Position numbers and translations under genes: made by a program. Of a stretch of DNA of 64,000 nucleotides, positions 21,800 through 33,690 are shown one piece after another; within the stretch, counting starts at the first letter, position 1, and every line of letters starts with the position of its first letter. Origin of the DNA: Branchipolynoe longqiensis (taxonomy: Eukaryota > Annelida > Polychaeta > Phyllodocida > Polynoidae); contig CM059187.1 in assembly GCA_030323885.1 (NCBI GenBank), forward strand, positions 83,350,027-83,414,026, written 5' to 3'. Below the pieces are notes generated by a model. The model was not told the DNA's origin and ran no database searches. It was given only the letters and a program-made list of their open reading frames with translations.

Positions 21800-21942
21800 A
21801 TGCTTTTCTTACTTAATGTGTTATTTTAAAACCAACAAGTATGGTTATGTGATATTTAAATGGACATTTAAAAACCCCCACCACCACCATCAATGGATCT
21901 GAAGTTGACTTGGCTGAAACAGTAGATTACTAGATCAAGACT

Positions 21943-22970
21943 TCAGTAGGGGTGGTTGTAGAAGCTGGGGACATCTTTACAACATTGTAATGGCAAAGCG
22001 TTGGGGTGGCACTGAATCTCTTCAGTCCGGTGGTAGTTGAGCACTTGTACCCAGCAGGCAGCAGCAAGGGTTTCAAGGAAGGGCGGGTAAAGATGGGTGC
22101 AGCGGTGGTTCAGCAATGAGAACAAAGCGAGAGAAGCATAAAGGTACAGGGCCCCACACAAGCACACAACTCCCCTGGTCAGGGGGAGAAGTATGCCTGG
22201 GAGAAATAGAAGGGTACAGTCTAGGAAAGAGAAATGAGCCACAGTATCCGCTGCATATTTCATTACATGGTCGCGGCGAGTGCTAGCCTATGTCGGGCCT
22301 AATGCCGCGTGGTACAGCTCACTATCCGTACCGCGGTATGGCCGTGGACGCAGGGAGTCCCCCCTTCACTCCCCTACCTCTCCTTCTCCCCTCCCCTTCT
22401 CCCCTCCCTCTCCCCCTCACCCTCTTTCCCCTCTCGTCTCTCCCCCAAACTCCGCCTATCCCCCAACCCCCAAGCCTATGCCCGGCCTAATGCGCCGCGG
22501 TATGGTTCACTATTCGTGCCCGCGATTCGGCCGTGGACACAAGGAGTCCCCGTTGCTTGCTTTTGGGGTTGTTTGTAACCTTACGAAGGTTACTGGCTGC
22601 AGAAATGCAGTAATATAGAAAGGCCCCGATAAATCGACCCAATATTTGGTTGAAAATTAATCTTCAGTAGGCATGGTTGTAGAATCTGGGGATGTCTTTA
22701 CAACATTCAAAACCGTGAAGCGTTGGGGCGACACTGAATCTCTCTGGTCCGGTGGTAGCAGAGCACTCATATCCAGTTGACAGCAGCAAGGGTTTAGGAG
22801 GAAGGGATGGGTAAAGGTGGCTCCAGCGGTTCCAGCAACAATAACAAAGTGAGAGAAACGATTAGATAAAGGGCCCCACCCAAGCAAACAACTCCCTTGA
22901 TCAGGGGGAGAAGTAAGCCTGGGAGAAAAAAAAGGGTAGAGTATAGGCTCGGGGACAGCATTCTAATTAT
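21943..22970. repeat. Diverged ~300-bp duplication, 721-bp spacing
   Basis: 21943-22263 and 22664-22970 are related (roughly three quarters identical by eye). Both contain GTGGTTGTAGAA or ATGGTTGTAGAA, TCTTTACAACATT, CACTGAATCTCT, CCGGTGGTAG, GCAGCAAGGGTTT and TCAGGGGGAGAAGTA. Between them lies a second small duplication, 22277-22363 and 22479-22550 (CGGCCTAATG...GGTATGG...GGCCGTGGAC). No conserved reading frame was found. Confidence 0.82.
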
Positions 22971-23278
22971 CAGCCCATCTAGGTTCCCTGATGGACCACG
23001 GCTATTTGATTATATGGTATTTCATCGAGAGAGGTGGGTGCATCGCACTACACTGGGAGGACAATACATGCACCAATAGTGTCAAATAATCACAAGTCAG
23101 GGATATGAAAAGAAAATTAAGCACAATATTGTATGTACATGCTTATATCAAATCAAAAGATTTTAAGCACAAAAGAAAAGAGTGCATGTTATAAAGAATT
23201 TAGTATGGAAGCAAATATGACACCGAGAGAAATTGTTCTGCACCTGCTAACTGTGGGGCACGTGCTAACTGTCCCCAC
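22971..23278. other. No gene seen
   Basis: Unique-looking DNA. A local inverted repeat lies just before the SINE-D copy: GCTAACTGTGGGG and CCCCACAGTTAG. Confidence 0.5.
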
Positions 23279-23597
23279 AGTTAGGGAGCAAACCCTAAAG
23301 AGAAAACCATGTCACTGTGGCAGGATCAGGGGCGTTTGATATATGGAACTCCCAACATCTCCCGACCAGCCACTGCAGGGACAAATAGTTTTGCACCTGT
23401 CTGGATATGTTCTTGCCGATGTGAGACCTCTATTTGCTCCCAGAGAGAGTGCTGCTGGTAACTTGCAAAAGCCAGCAGCACTTCATCATTTTCACAGGCA
23501 GCTTTCATGAAATCTAAAACCGCACAAGGAGAGGGACAGTCAAGTAATGAAAGCAGTCTTTGTCGCATGACGACTGACAGCATGATGATGATAATGA
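23279..23597 (+). repeat. SINE-D copy with (ATG)n tail
   Basis: Reads GGGAGCAAACCCTAAAGAG, then TGTCACTGTGGCAG, GAACTCCCAACATCTCCCG, then the shared 3' tail (GACAGTCAAGTAATGAAAGC, AGTCTTTGTCGCATG) and CATGATGATGATAATG. The last ~60 bp match the end of the LINE fragment at 35758-36082. The antisense strand has an ~85-codon open frame that recurs in two other copies. Confidence 0.85.
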
Positions 23598-23994
23598 TAT
23601 AAATATTATTTAAAGGAGGGCCTGTAACTTTCAAACGGAAAATGCTGTGATGGATCCGCTGACTGGAAATGCAGCGGCCTGGGCCACTTGGGTTTGCACT
23701 CAAGTCGGCAAACCCACTGCTAGTGGCCGTCGAGCTGGCACGAGCAGTACCATCACCCTCACTCACCTGTTGTATCTCACGCCAAGAATGTATAACATTA
23801 TTTAAATAAATAGACCTTATAAGTTATAGTTGAATTGAGAGCATCTAGTGGCCGCCATCTTGGTTTCTTTGCATTCTCGCTGAGTTCCTTCACTGTATGC
23901 CACTATAGATAAACACTGAGTGCTGGAATAAGAATCTCCACATATTGTTTATATTTGATTCATAGCAATGTAGTTTTTCTCGGATACAGGCTGG
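23598..23994. other. No gene seen
   Basis: Unique-looking sequence without coding signal. Confidence 0.5.
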
Positions 23995-24157
23995 GGAGTC
24001 CTTGCTCTATCCTATTAATGCCGAGGGCCTGGCTGGGAAGCGACAAGTGTCAATGTTTTACGTCATTGGTTTGACTCGATCAGGGTTCGAACCCACGATT
24101 CCATGGTCTACCATCACATGAGATGGACGCTCTAACTCATTCGGCCATCCCGGTTGA
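23995..24157 (-). repeat. SINE-A copy, 5' half only
   Basis: Plus strand from GTCCTTGCTCTATCC through AAGCGACAAGTGTCAATG, GACTCGATCAGGGTTCGAAC to CATTCGGCCATCCCGG. The 3' half is absent. Confidence 0.88.
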
Positions 24158-25073
24158 TTTTGGTCGGATGCACAGTGAGGGGAAGGCCTGCTTCAAAACA
24201 TAATACTCAATTATTTGATAGTCCTATCAAAAGTCACTCGATATCTAATTTGGAGTGGCACTAATGAGCAATACAATCTGTTAGAATGAGAGATAATTAC
24301 AATCAAGTTCGTTATGGAGAGAACCGGTACAAGAACCAAGGTATTGCTCATTAAAAGTAGCTAGTTTCCCTTATTCTCCAGATAAGATTATAATATATCG
24401 ATTATCCGATAGCCGACGCAGTTGAAGACTATTGTCTGGAATGAGGAGGAGTGGTCATTCAGGGTCCTTGCAGAGTAGGCCCTAGAGAACCCCCTAGAGA
24501 GTCTACATATAGTGGATTATGATAGATGAGCATATAGTCAATTTATTTAGCATATTAAATTACAAATTCATCTGGCTATGTACCGTTTATTTATATTGGC
24601 ATAGAATTGTTTAACTGGTAGCGCATGCAAGATAAGCAAGATGACAGTCACTGGATGTTGTCAATTCTACGTTTAAAGTATATTAATCTGCATGATTCCA
24701 TCAATTCTGCAGTCTAAATATAGTGGATTATGATAGATGAGCATACAGTCAATTTATTTAGCATATTAGATTACAAATTCATCTGGCTATGTCCAAGACA
24801 CAGCCTTCCAATACTGTTTCCAAAGTGTCTTTTAGCAGCCCTGTCAAAAAACCACAGGAATAACTAACTTCTCGACCGCGTATCCTATGTGGAGGCCTTA
24901 AATAAATAGCATGAATTTGGGAATTTCATGAATAACCCAATTTAGATTTTATTTTTGTTGAAATTATTTCACTGTCTTACTATTAAAAATGAATATGCAA
25001 AGAACCGATGCACGAATTTCCAATTTAATCAACGGTAAACAGTAACACAATCAAATATTTAAACTTTTAATGT
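24158..25073. other. No gene; holds an ~85-bp direct repeat, 211 bp apart
   Basis: Segments starting about 24511 and 24722 both read AGTGGATTATGATAGATGAG and continue with CAATTTATTTAGCATATTA and TTCATCTGGCTATGT. The rest is AT-rich and non-coding. Confidence 0.75.
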
Positions 25074-25396
25074 GTTGTTGTTGTTGTTTTGCGTCCTACC
25101 ACCATATAAAACCATATCAGGGCGGGTACACACTCAGGGTGACTTTATAGTGCTACACCACTGAGAGACCAGGGATGCCGGCACCATGGCTTGATATCCC
25201 ACTCAGGCAAATTATCCTGATAATGTGCCAGTCAGTCATTGTCCTAGACCTATTAATGCCGAGTGCTAGGCTAGGTAGTGGCAAGCATCAATTTTATAAA
25301 TCATTACATAACATATTGACTCGGCTGGGACTCGAACTCCCAACCTCCCGCATAGGAAAGCTCCGTTGTACCATTTCGGCCACCACATCCGGTCTA
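25074..25396 (-). repeat. SINE-A copy (diverged)
   Basis: Begins with TTGTTGTTGTTGTTTTGCG on the plus strand (poly-CAA tail of the SINE) and ends with the tRNA-like head TTTCGGCCACCACATCCGG. B box reads GGACTCGAACTCC. The Ngaro target site is present in a mutated form (CAAATTATCCTGATA). Confidence 0.87.
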
Positions 25397-25624
25397 CTTT
25401 TAGTATAATGTATTCGTCCTTATACCCGCGGGAAATGGGGTTCTGTCGGAACTGTGGTTCTGGATCCGACCCAGCCATTTCCTCCTGTGCATCAATTATG
25501 TATACAAACTCAGGCAGGTCAGCACCATCATCCACCACGATATATATATTGCTCTCTACTGCCCTCACACCGGCACTACTACCCACTGCATAACCACACC
25601 ACATCAGTCCTCCTTCTCTCATTC

Positions 25625-25975
25625 CAGACCAGACGGGATGGCCGAATGAGTTAGAGGGTCCGTCTCCCGTGCTGGTAGATCGTGGGGTCGTGGGTTCGAA
25701 CCCTGGTCGAGTCAAACCAATGACTTAAAAATTGATACTTGTCGCTTCCTAGCCAGGCACTCGGCATTATTAGGATAGGGCAAGGACTGGTGTGCTCAGT
25801 GTCAGGATAATGTGACTGAGTGGGATACCAGGTCATGGTGCCGGCGGCCTGGTTTCCCAGTGGGACAGCACTATGAAGTCGCTATGAATGCGCACTGTCA
25901 CAAGTCGGTACCCGTCCTGATATGACCTTAGATGTTGCTAGGACGTAAAACAACAACAAACAACAAACAAACAAC
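25625..25975 (+). repeat. SINE-A copy, full length (reference copy here)
   Basis: Head GACGGGATGGCCGAATGAG with TTAGAGGGTCCG (A box), GGGTTCGAACCC (B box), then the body GTCAAACCAATGAC, TTGTCGCTTCCTAGCCAGG, AGTGTCAGGATAATGTGACT, TGTCACAAGTCGGTACCCG and an AACAACAAACAAC tail. The head looks like a Leu/Ser-type tRNA with a long variable arm. An internal Pol III promoter is expected. Confidence 0.92.
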
Positions 25976-26149
25976 AATCTCTCAGTCCATCTCTGGGAGT
26001 ACTGGCCCCACAATCTCCCCCCAACCTGCCCCCCCCCCCCCCTCCCGCCCGCATTGAGTCGAAGGAAATTGAGTTATTTGTTCAAAATTCTATCAGACAG
26101 AACAGATCCTTTGTGAATACATAAGCACTTGTCTATTTAATTGTTTTAG

Positions 26150-26310
26150 TGTTTTGTACATTAGTTGATAAAGCAGGGGACATTTCAATTACGGAGAATT
26201 GGTCTTCCTCATTCCACTGCTCCTTTCCCTATCCTGGTAATGCTGAGCATCAGGCTATGTAGCAACACAAGTATCAATTTTAAAAGTCATTGGTTTGACC
26301 TCGATGTGGA
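26150..26310 (-). repeat. SINE-A' copy (alternative tail), partial
   Basis: Plus strand has TACATTAGTTGATAAAGCAG and GGTCTTCCTCATTCCACTGC, then TCCCTATCCTGGTAATG and the SINE-A body until the head is lost after GGTTTGACCTCGATG. Confidence 0.83.
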
Positions 26311-26782
26311 TCCTGGCTTCATATTCATATATTGTCTGTTACCGATGTGAACTCGCCCATAGCTACTCCATGTCAACAGGCGAACTGTTTGTTACATGTC
26401 CCACTTCTCAACCGAGTCTGCCCCCTTCCCACTCCCACCCCCCCGCCCCCCCCCCTACATCCCACCCTCACCCTCAACCCCTACAACACATCATCCAATC
26501 TCAGAACAGGGTTAGAGGCCCTAAAGTGCACAACTGGTCAGTCGTAAATTAGTCTTGGGCACGACAAGCAGGTGGTCACAATATTCCCAGATTGTGGAAG
26601 CGTCCATTCGACATGACACTGCAGTAGGCCATTTCCACCACCAACCCGCCCTCTGGCGGGAAGGGGAAGAACTGCTGTTGTTCGTCCCAGCTCTGTAGAC
26701 CTATTTCAATGTTTACAAACATTGTGTATGCGCGCACAGCTCGGCTGCAGAACGAAGGCACACTGCCACGGAGTTTGCTGGT
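26311..26782. other. No gene seen
   Basis: Includes a C-rich stretch near 26420-26480. No recognisable gene. Confidence 0.5.
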
Positions 26783-27600
26783 ATGCGCAGTGCAAAACGT
26801 CAGTTTTATTCAAAATTAATAGAAATCCAGAAGCCTAACCTTATAAATTTAATATAATCTTGTTGTTAAACATGTTTTCTATGTGTATTCCAATCGGTTT
26901 GTTTCTAGTTTGTGTGGTTTTAGAGATATTTAACCTTTACTGCATGAAGATTGCTCACGGCCATTGACAATGTTGACTTTGCCGTACGCGCAGTGCAAAA
27001 CGTCAGTTTTATTCAAAATTAATAGAAATCCAGAACCCCAACCATATCAATTTAATATAATATTTTTGGTAAACATGTTTTCTATGTGTATTCCAATCAG
27101 TTTGTTTCTAGGTTGTGTGGTTTTAGAGATATTTACCTTTTACTGCATGAAGATTGCTCACGGCCATTGACAATGCATTGACTGATTGAATTTGCCGTAT
27201 GCGCAGTGCAAAACATCAGTTTTATTCAAAATTAATAGTAATCCACAACCCGAACCATATCAATTTAATATAGTATGTTTGGTAAACATGTTTTCTATGT
27301 GTATTCCAATCAATTTGTTTCTAGGTTGTGTGGTTTTAGAGATATTTAACTTTTACTGCATGAAGATTGCTCACGGCCATTGACAATGCATTGAGTGTGC
27401 CGGTATGTGCAGTGCAATATGTCCATTTCATTCAAAATTAATAGAAATGCAGAACCCTAACCGTATAAATTTAATATGATCGCTTCTTTGAATATGTTTT
27501 CTATATGTCTTCCAGTTCAGTTTGTGGCTAGGTGGTGTTTGGTTTAAGAGAGATTTCACCTTTTCTCTATGAAGATTGCTCATAGCCATTGAGTTTGCAG
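26783..27600. repeat. Tandem array of four ~206-bp units
   Basis: Units start near 26783, 26985, 27197 and 27402. Each starts with a GCGCAGTGCAAAACGTCAG-like motif, then TTCAAAATTAATAGAAATCC, ATGTTTTCTATGTGTATTCC and GAAGATTGCTCACGGCCATT. The fourth is most diverged. Short frames repeated between units follow from the sequence identity and show no sign of selection. Confidence 0.93.
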
Positions 27601-29097
27601 TGTGACTGGATGTTGTCCTGCAGCCAAGCAGCGTGCGCACTGACGTGCTGACGTCATATGAAATTGGTCAATTGAGGATTTATAACCCAGCTAACCCCCA
27701 GGCAGGACAATTAATGGACGACACCATCGTTCTGAAAAGAGTCATTCTCTGCTGATTCAATTTGCCGAAAGCACCTCAGACAATGCAAAATGCTTTAAAC
27801 TGCTTTTTTCGGTGATGCTTTGCGAATAAAACTCATGACTTCAAGTTTAATTTCAATGCGGTTATTTGATTCTTGAAAAGAAATTGAAGTTTTGTTCTGT
27901 AATGATTTTAAGTGAAAATGACGGAATCGTCCATACCGATGTGAGGGAGACTGTCGGTGGGGGGGGGGGGGGGGGGGGGCTTTTGGTGAGAGATGGAACC
28001 AAAGGTTTGTTGTTTTAGAGAGACTGCCAGGGATTAAGACAGTGGTGAATACTTTAAGTAGTGTTTTGTTGCACATATCGGATGCTGATGAAACTATGTA
28101 AAGAGCTTTGAGATTCGAATCCATCTACTTATAGTTAACATTAGTGCTTCAGATAATGCAATTATAAACTGGCAAATTATAAGTATCTAATTAGCTTTCC
28201 CATGTAATTCATGCTAATACTGACGGAAATCAAAATCAATACTTTAATATTAACACATCGATGGCCTGTGGATTAGTTATTCTGCTGTATGTCCATTTTA
28301 TGTGGCTTGCTAATTTATGTGATAAAGAATCCCTAGAGAAACAAACAAGAATTTCATTACAAAAAAATTATATTGGATATTAACAAGTTAAATATATTTT
28401 CAAAATTATGCCCCGATAATTGATATAATATTTTTGTATTACACCCAAATAGAAAACAAAATACTGAAGAATAAAATAAGACACACATTAGGCAGCAATC
28501 GAGGTGGGATGTGGGCCCGTCGACTTCGGCACCCACAGTTTCCGGCGGGGCGGCAGCTGCCTGCTTTTCAACACGGGTGTACTGGCAGCCCACATAGGCG
28601 AACTAGGCGGTTGGACATCAGTGCCTATGCCGCATATGTAATATCGGACACTGTGGTTGATCGACGTGACACTCCTATTACGATCTGGTGTGAGGAGGTC
28701 TCGGCCCCAGCAAGTCGTTGCCGGCTCCGATACTGTAAGGAGGTCATGACCCCGCCGAGTCGGTCGCTGCTCCCACACCATAAGGAGGTCACGACCCCAC
28801 CGAGTCGGTAGCTTGACCGCGTGTGATACACAACACCGCGTTATCCTCCCCCGGCCCTGAAAGTGCGCGCGATGTCAGATGACAGCCACTACCACCCTCC
28901 CCCACCCTCCCTGAGGTCAAAGGGGAGAGTCGGGAGGGGGTGGGGGTGGGGGGCGCCCGACCGGTTGTAAAATATTAGGACTTTCTACACATAGTTACAT
29001 TATATAATAGATTCCATTGAAACGAAAGTACCCATTTGTTTTATTTAATGGATAGAAGAATGTGTAAGTCATTGCTGAACCCAGACTGATAATGGGG
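27601..29097. other. No gene; G21 run and short direct repeats
   Basis: An uninterrupted run of 21 G at 27959-27979. Near 28735-28810 a ~30-bp motif, TAAGGAGGTCATGACCCCGC and CGAGTCGGT, repeats. A G-rich stretch lies at 28920-28960. No convincing coding sequence. Confidence 0.55.
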
Positions 29098-29777
29098 CTG
29101 TCACACTACGACGTAACGACGTCAACGTAGGGAGAACGTGAAGAACGTTGAACTTCTCGGCGTAGTATGCAAATTTGGGCACAAGTTGAACGTGGATGCA
29201 GCGTAGTGGACGAGAACGTAACGTTGGTAAAGCGTAGTGATACCGTCAGTCACGAGAGAGGACAACATCACTATGCTCACGGAATGTTATGAACGTTATT
29301 CCATCGCCAGAAGAACGTTACATGACGTTAGCTATGCAATGAGACGTTGAACGTACGTTGAATGCACGTTCTCCTGATGTTCTCCTGACGTTCTCCTGAC
29401 GTTCTCCTGACGTTCTCCTGACGTTCCCATTAAGCCTCGTAGGCTTTTGCACTTGGTTTAATGTGGGTCAACGTAGTGGAACGTAGTGGAACGTAGTTGA
29501 ACGTAGTGAGCAGCGTTGAAATAACGTCCGTTTAACATCATTGACGTTCACTGAATGTGAACAGAACGTACGGCGAACGTAAACCCTTACGTTCGACCTA
29601 CGTCCAAAGTTTTGAACATGTCCAAAACCTTGACGTAACTTGACGTAACACGACGTAATGTGACGTAGCTCAACGTCATTCTAACGTCATTTTGACGTCA
29701 TCATGACGTAACCCAACGTCATGACGAAAAATGATCACGTTAGGCTCACGTTGGCTCGTCACGTCGTAGTGTGACAG
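29098..29777. mobile_element. ACGT-rich foldback element G (680 bp)
   Basis: Ends CTGTCACACTACGACGT and ACGTCGTAGTGTGACAG form a perfect 17-bp inverted repeat, flanked by GGG on both sides (29095-29097, 29778-29780), consistent with a 3-bp duplication. The interior is dense in ACGT-containing words such as GAACGTAGTG, TGACGTAAC and GACGTTCTCCT, often in opposite orientations, so the whole unit can fold back. No coding capacity. Confidence 0.88.
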
Positions 29778-30450
29778 GGGTATAAGGGAGGTGGCAGGTA
29801 TCCTGCATGGGAGACAGTTTTGTATTTAATGTTTAATGTGCATTGGATCCGGATTGAATTTGTAAGGAGTGCATTGGATATGATAGGGGTGTCTGGTCAG
29901 GTTGCCGTGACCTGGTGGTAGCCGGGATATGGGAATGATGGGTGTACCCAAGCTGTACCCATCTGTCCTGGTACCTCAAGATGACCGCCATAAAGAGTAA
30001 AATAACAATATGCTATGGATCAATGACATCATGCACCTTCAATAATATCATGTACCTTCAATAATATCATATACCTTTAATAACATCATGTATCTTCAAT
30101 GATATATCTGTAGGAGTGTTGCAGAGATTAAAAGCCTGGGCCTTTCACATGACAAGAGGTGCTGTTGTGTCAGTGTTATATTCTGTGCTATACCCACTGT
30201 AGCCACTTCATTATCAGATTATTATAGACAGGCAACTATAGAACTCAGCTACGCCACACCATTTCCTACACTACACCCTCTGGTACTTTATGGTTAACTT
30301 TCATTTCATTATAGTTCACTTTCATTTATAAAGATGTCGCGACCACCTTTTAAAAGGGATTAGCCCATAGATTACAAGGTAGCGGGTTGGCGCCCACCAC
30401 AGCATTGACTGTTGACTCACGGCCGCCAGGTGGCGGGTTCAGCGCGGGCA
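29778..30450. other. No gene; short tandem motif
   Basis: ATCATGTACCTTCAATAAT-like units repeat four times near 30025-30100. Otherwise unremarkable. Confidence 0.55.
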
Positions 30451-30804
30451 TTCAAGCTGCATAGTCCGATGGTTTTGAGTTTCGGAGGTATTTCTGAGAT
30501 AACCATATTAAATTGATTGATATAATCCACCTTACTTTAGCTTGAAGTAACTATAATTTAAAATGGCTAACATTGAGATATTTGAAGTGTAAAGATGTAA
30601 AATTAGTTTGGGCCAGCATGTCAAAACTCTGACACCATAGGCTTCTGCAGTAACAGGTTATATTAAATTAACTCTGTATTCCCTTCTATTTGGCAACACA
30701 TGATTAATATGTGCAACATTATCTAAGTTGGATATGTAAACTAAAATCTAGAAAATTGCTTTGGTTTTGAAAATGTGATGCTTCATTGGACTATGCAGCT
30801 TTAA
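30451..30804. mobile_element. TTAA-flanked MITE, copy 3
   Basis: Left end TTCA (mutated TTAA) plus AGCTGCATAGTCCGATGG. Right end GGACTATGCAGCT plus TTAA at 30801-30804. Interior AGATATTTGAAGTGTAAAG and AACTCTGACACCATAGG shared with other copies. Confidence 0.82.
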
Positions 30805-31168
30805 CCACTGATGTAGGTAAAATTGGAATGTACTACTTTAACGAGCGCGATTCACTGTTAGATATTTTGAGTGGAAACATGGAAAATTAGTTTTGGCAAC
30901 CTTGGCAAAACTCTGAGACCATAGAATTCTGCAGTAACAGGTTCTGTTAAATTGGTCGTAATGTGAGCATTGCGCTTTGCCTCTTTTTCCCACTTCCGCC
31001 TTGCCTTCTTCCTTTTCGCGCATCGACTCAGTATTGCCGTTTACGCAGAAACAAATGCTTAATATGCAGATAAGTGCATCAGTATCTAATGTTAGATATG
31101 TAAAATCAAATCTAGTTAATTGGTTTGGTTTGGAAAATTTGATATTTCATCGGACTATGCAGCTTTAA
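30805..31168. mobile_element. TTAA MITE, copy 4, left end missing
   Basis: Right end GGACTATGCAGCT plus TTAA at 31165-31168. Interior (AACTCTGAGACCATAG, CTGCAGTAACAGGTTCTG) matches copy 3. It is interrupted at 30954-31024 by a 71-bp shrunken NgaroA. Without this insertion the two copies align across the site. Confidence 0.78.
30954..31024 (+). mobile_element. 71-bp NgaroA mini-element
   Basis: The first ~25 bp (GGTCGTAATGTGAGCATTGC, GCTTTG) match the start of NgaroA repeat A. The last ~45 bp (CCTTGCCTTCTTCCTTTTCG, CGCATC) match the end of repeat B. Everything between is deleted. It sits in a TTAA MITE at TTAAATT^(G/A)ACTC, and the neighbouring MITE copy near 30671 shows the empty site. Confidence 0.85.
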
Positions 31169-31310
31169 TAAAAGTCAAGTTTTAATCCCACACAGGCATC
31201 CATCTAGTTTAAATATGTGTGGCTTCGCACCGAAAAGAAAAATATTCACCTTCCTAATACATCAGCACTATAAAGTACCAATTGGAGAGCAGTCGAAACT
31301 TATGCGCATT

Positions 31311-31776
31311 ACCGTATATACTCGAATATAAGTCGAGGAAATTTACCACACAAATAATATCCTATTCTGAGGCTGTCTTATACTCGCGATACTGCCCGCG
31401 GGAGCATGGATGGTACCCAGGATAACATCTTGTGGCACGATGAGGCTGACCCGATATCCCACTCAGTCACATGATGCTGATACTGAGGACATCAGTCCTT
31501 ACTGTATCCTGTTGGTGTGTAGTACCAGGGCTATGTAGTTACAATTATACATTTTGGAATTCAGTGGTTTGATCCAGTCAGGGTCAAACTCATGAATTTG
31601 TGCATAGGAAGCTAACCACTGCACTTCCTGATCCCATTCTGGTGGGAGATCATGTCTTGAGCATCAATGAAGTTTCATTTTCAATAAATAAACAAATGAA
31701 GCTCGACCTATAGTCGGATTAGGCCAGATATTTCCCTAAAAATACCTTCTACTTATACTCGAATTCGACTTATATT

Positions 31777-31790
<14 letters not shown>
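31311..31790. mobile_element. CGAATATAAGTCG-type MITE with nested SINE
   Basis: Left end GTATATACTCGAATATAAG with TCGAGG. Right end AATTCGACTTATATTCGC with TATATA. These are imperfect inverted repeats. A degenerate SINE-A lies inside, so the MITE is the older insertion. A TA run follows at 31779-31810. Confidence 0.68.
31408..31637 (-). repeat. SINE-A copy, strongly diverged
   Basis: Plus-strand motifs CCCACTCAGTCACATGATG, CATCAGTCCTTACTGTATCC and GGTTTGATCCAGTCAGGG identify it. Head and tail are eroded. It is one of the oldest SINE-A copies here. Confidence 0.7.
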
Positions 31791-31812
<22 letters not shown>

Positions 31813-33504
31813 AATATATATATATTTACACTCTAGTACTTTGTGAAAATATATAGATAGCTCTTTTAAAATTTTGAGCAAGGATTTATAGCAAGCCCAA
31901 AATAGATCGCTCTTACCTTGCAAAGGGTCTTGGACAGTCCAACTGACTTCTCCACCTGCATGTGACCTAACTCTCGGACAGTAGACAACATACCTGGAAT
32001 TAGGACGTGAGGATCTTACAAGTGGGAGTTGTTCAAAGTTCAAGAAATGAAGCTGGCTGCTGGAGGAACTCTATGGGTCCTTAAACGACAAAGTCCCCTC
32101 TCAGGTTGACTGACCCCGCCATTACAGTGCCCGCGCCCATCCACTTTCCCCAGCCCGATAGGGATGGTCTTATCCAATCAATTTATCAATTTAGCTGTGG
32201 TTTCTTTCTAGGGTGCTTTGTTCATTTTGAGTGGCCTCCTGTGTTTTCCCATGGCGGGCTGTGTTAACGGAGAGTGCTTGGGCACCGTCGTGTCTTCCTG
32301 GGCCTAATGCTCTGAGGTTATTAACCTATTTCCAGAGGAAGACTACACACACAAAAAAGCTTCTTCTCTTTTTGTATGAAAGATAAATAGTTGTATTCAT
32401 CAGAATGCATAATTCAACCAACACAAGACAAGTACAGTATAAAGTGGCATTTATTCTTACTATTCCGTTGTTACATTTAAGTCATGAGATCTTTGATTTA
32501 TTAAGATTTCGAGGATTTCAGGCATGTAACCCTATGAATGTCACTTGTAGTTGGGTGAGTGGGACGGTAAATCCAAAGGAGAGAACACGTCCTATCGATC
32601 GAAATGCTCTGGTGGAAGTGTCTATAATGAAAATGGGTCGCATCTCATTATGGAAAGTTACAGAAGATGGCGCCACAGTCGGAGCATTTATTATTAAGAA
32701 AGACATTATAGATGGCGCCAGTAGTCGCCTCCATATTTAGTATGTACTTTTTCTTGCGGGTTAAATTACCCATGTTGAAATCACCATCGACAATGTGTCA
32801 ACACTGACTGAGTATTGGTCTCACAGCCATATGTGGTGAGAGTTAACATAATATGTTGTTACTGTGAGAATAAACGTTACCTACCGCAGAAACCAATGGA
32901 GAATATAGCCATCAGAGAGTTTTGGTGTGCGGAGATAATACCCATCAAGAATGGTAATTGTGAACCAGGAAGCTCCTAGGTAAACCTTTTTTTTCTTGAA
33001 GATTTATAGCCCGTATACACACCTGTATGCACCTGTAAAGCAAGGAGGGATCCGGCTACACTCTCTACCCCGTTGACACTATTGGTTCCCGGGTTCGACA
33101 CCAGGTGAGCTTGCAGCGCCGCTGGCACCCCGGTCGCTTCCCCAATGCACCAAGCGGTTCATTCGGGTTCCAGCTGCGCTTGAAGCGACTGCTCAGGCTT
33201 GGTTGTTGGTTGTTTTTTTTGGGGTTTTTTCACGGTAGGGCGGTTGGCCCAGCCAGATATCACTCTCACCCTATTAACGTTGATGATGCTAATTGTGAGA
33301 CTTTACGATGATAATTGTTCATCTTTGATATATTACTATTATCCTGATTTTTCATCAGGCTTCGATTATTCCAATTACATTGTTTATCCTTGTTATGCAT
33401 TTGAGGATGCTAAGTTGATTATCACGAATCTGCAATTGTGAATAAATTGATATCGCCAATTCATTACTATGTTCGTCGCCTCCTCTTGCTTACACTGCCT
33501 ATCA
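31791..33504. other. No supported gene
   Basis: Mixed DNA. A 111-codon ATG frame at 32405-32740 has no recognisable domain and codon content like its surroundings, so it is not called. The repeated word GATGGCGCCA occurs twice at its end (about 32667 and 32711). Confidence 0.5.
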
Positions 33505-33690
33505 TGGATAAGTCTGAATAGACTTGTTTTCACCATCACCATCACTTTTACCGACCCAAGGAATTTTTAACCTCGCACACCACATACACATGGTATGAGA
33601 GCAACTGGCCTTTGATGACGCTGTAAGTTATCCACAGCGGTGGAAATGCAAATTGGCAGAGGTGGGGGCACAGGTGGGGGCACAGATCTA
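33505..33690 (-). repeat. SINE-C copy, head missing
   Basis: Matches 53275-53556 over GATAAGTCTGA.TAGACTTG, TTTTACCGACCCAAGG, ACATGGTATGAGAGCAACTG and CACAGCGGTGGAAAT. The tRNA-like head seen in the 53-kb copy is absent; only GGTGGGGGCAC repeats remain. Confidence 0.82.

Noticed and set aside
22280..22560. GC-rich duplicated stretch resembling structural RNA
   Set aside because: Does not match any rRNA or snRNA feature I could recognise; treated as part of a local duplication.
32405..32740. 111-codon ATG frame
   Set aside because: No recognisable domain, no supporting neighbours and length within chance expectation for this much DNA.
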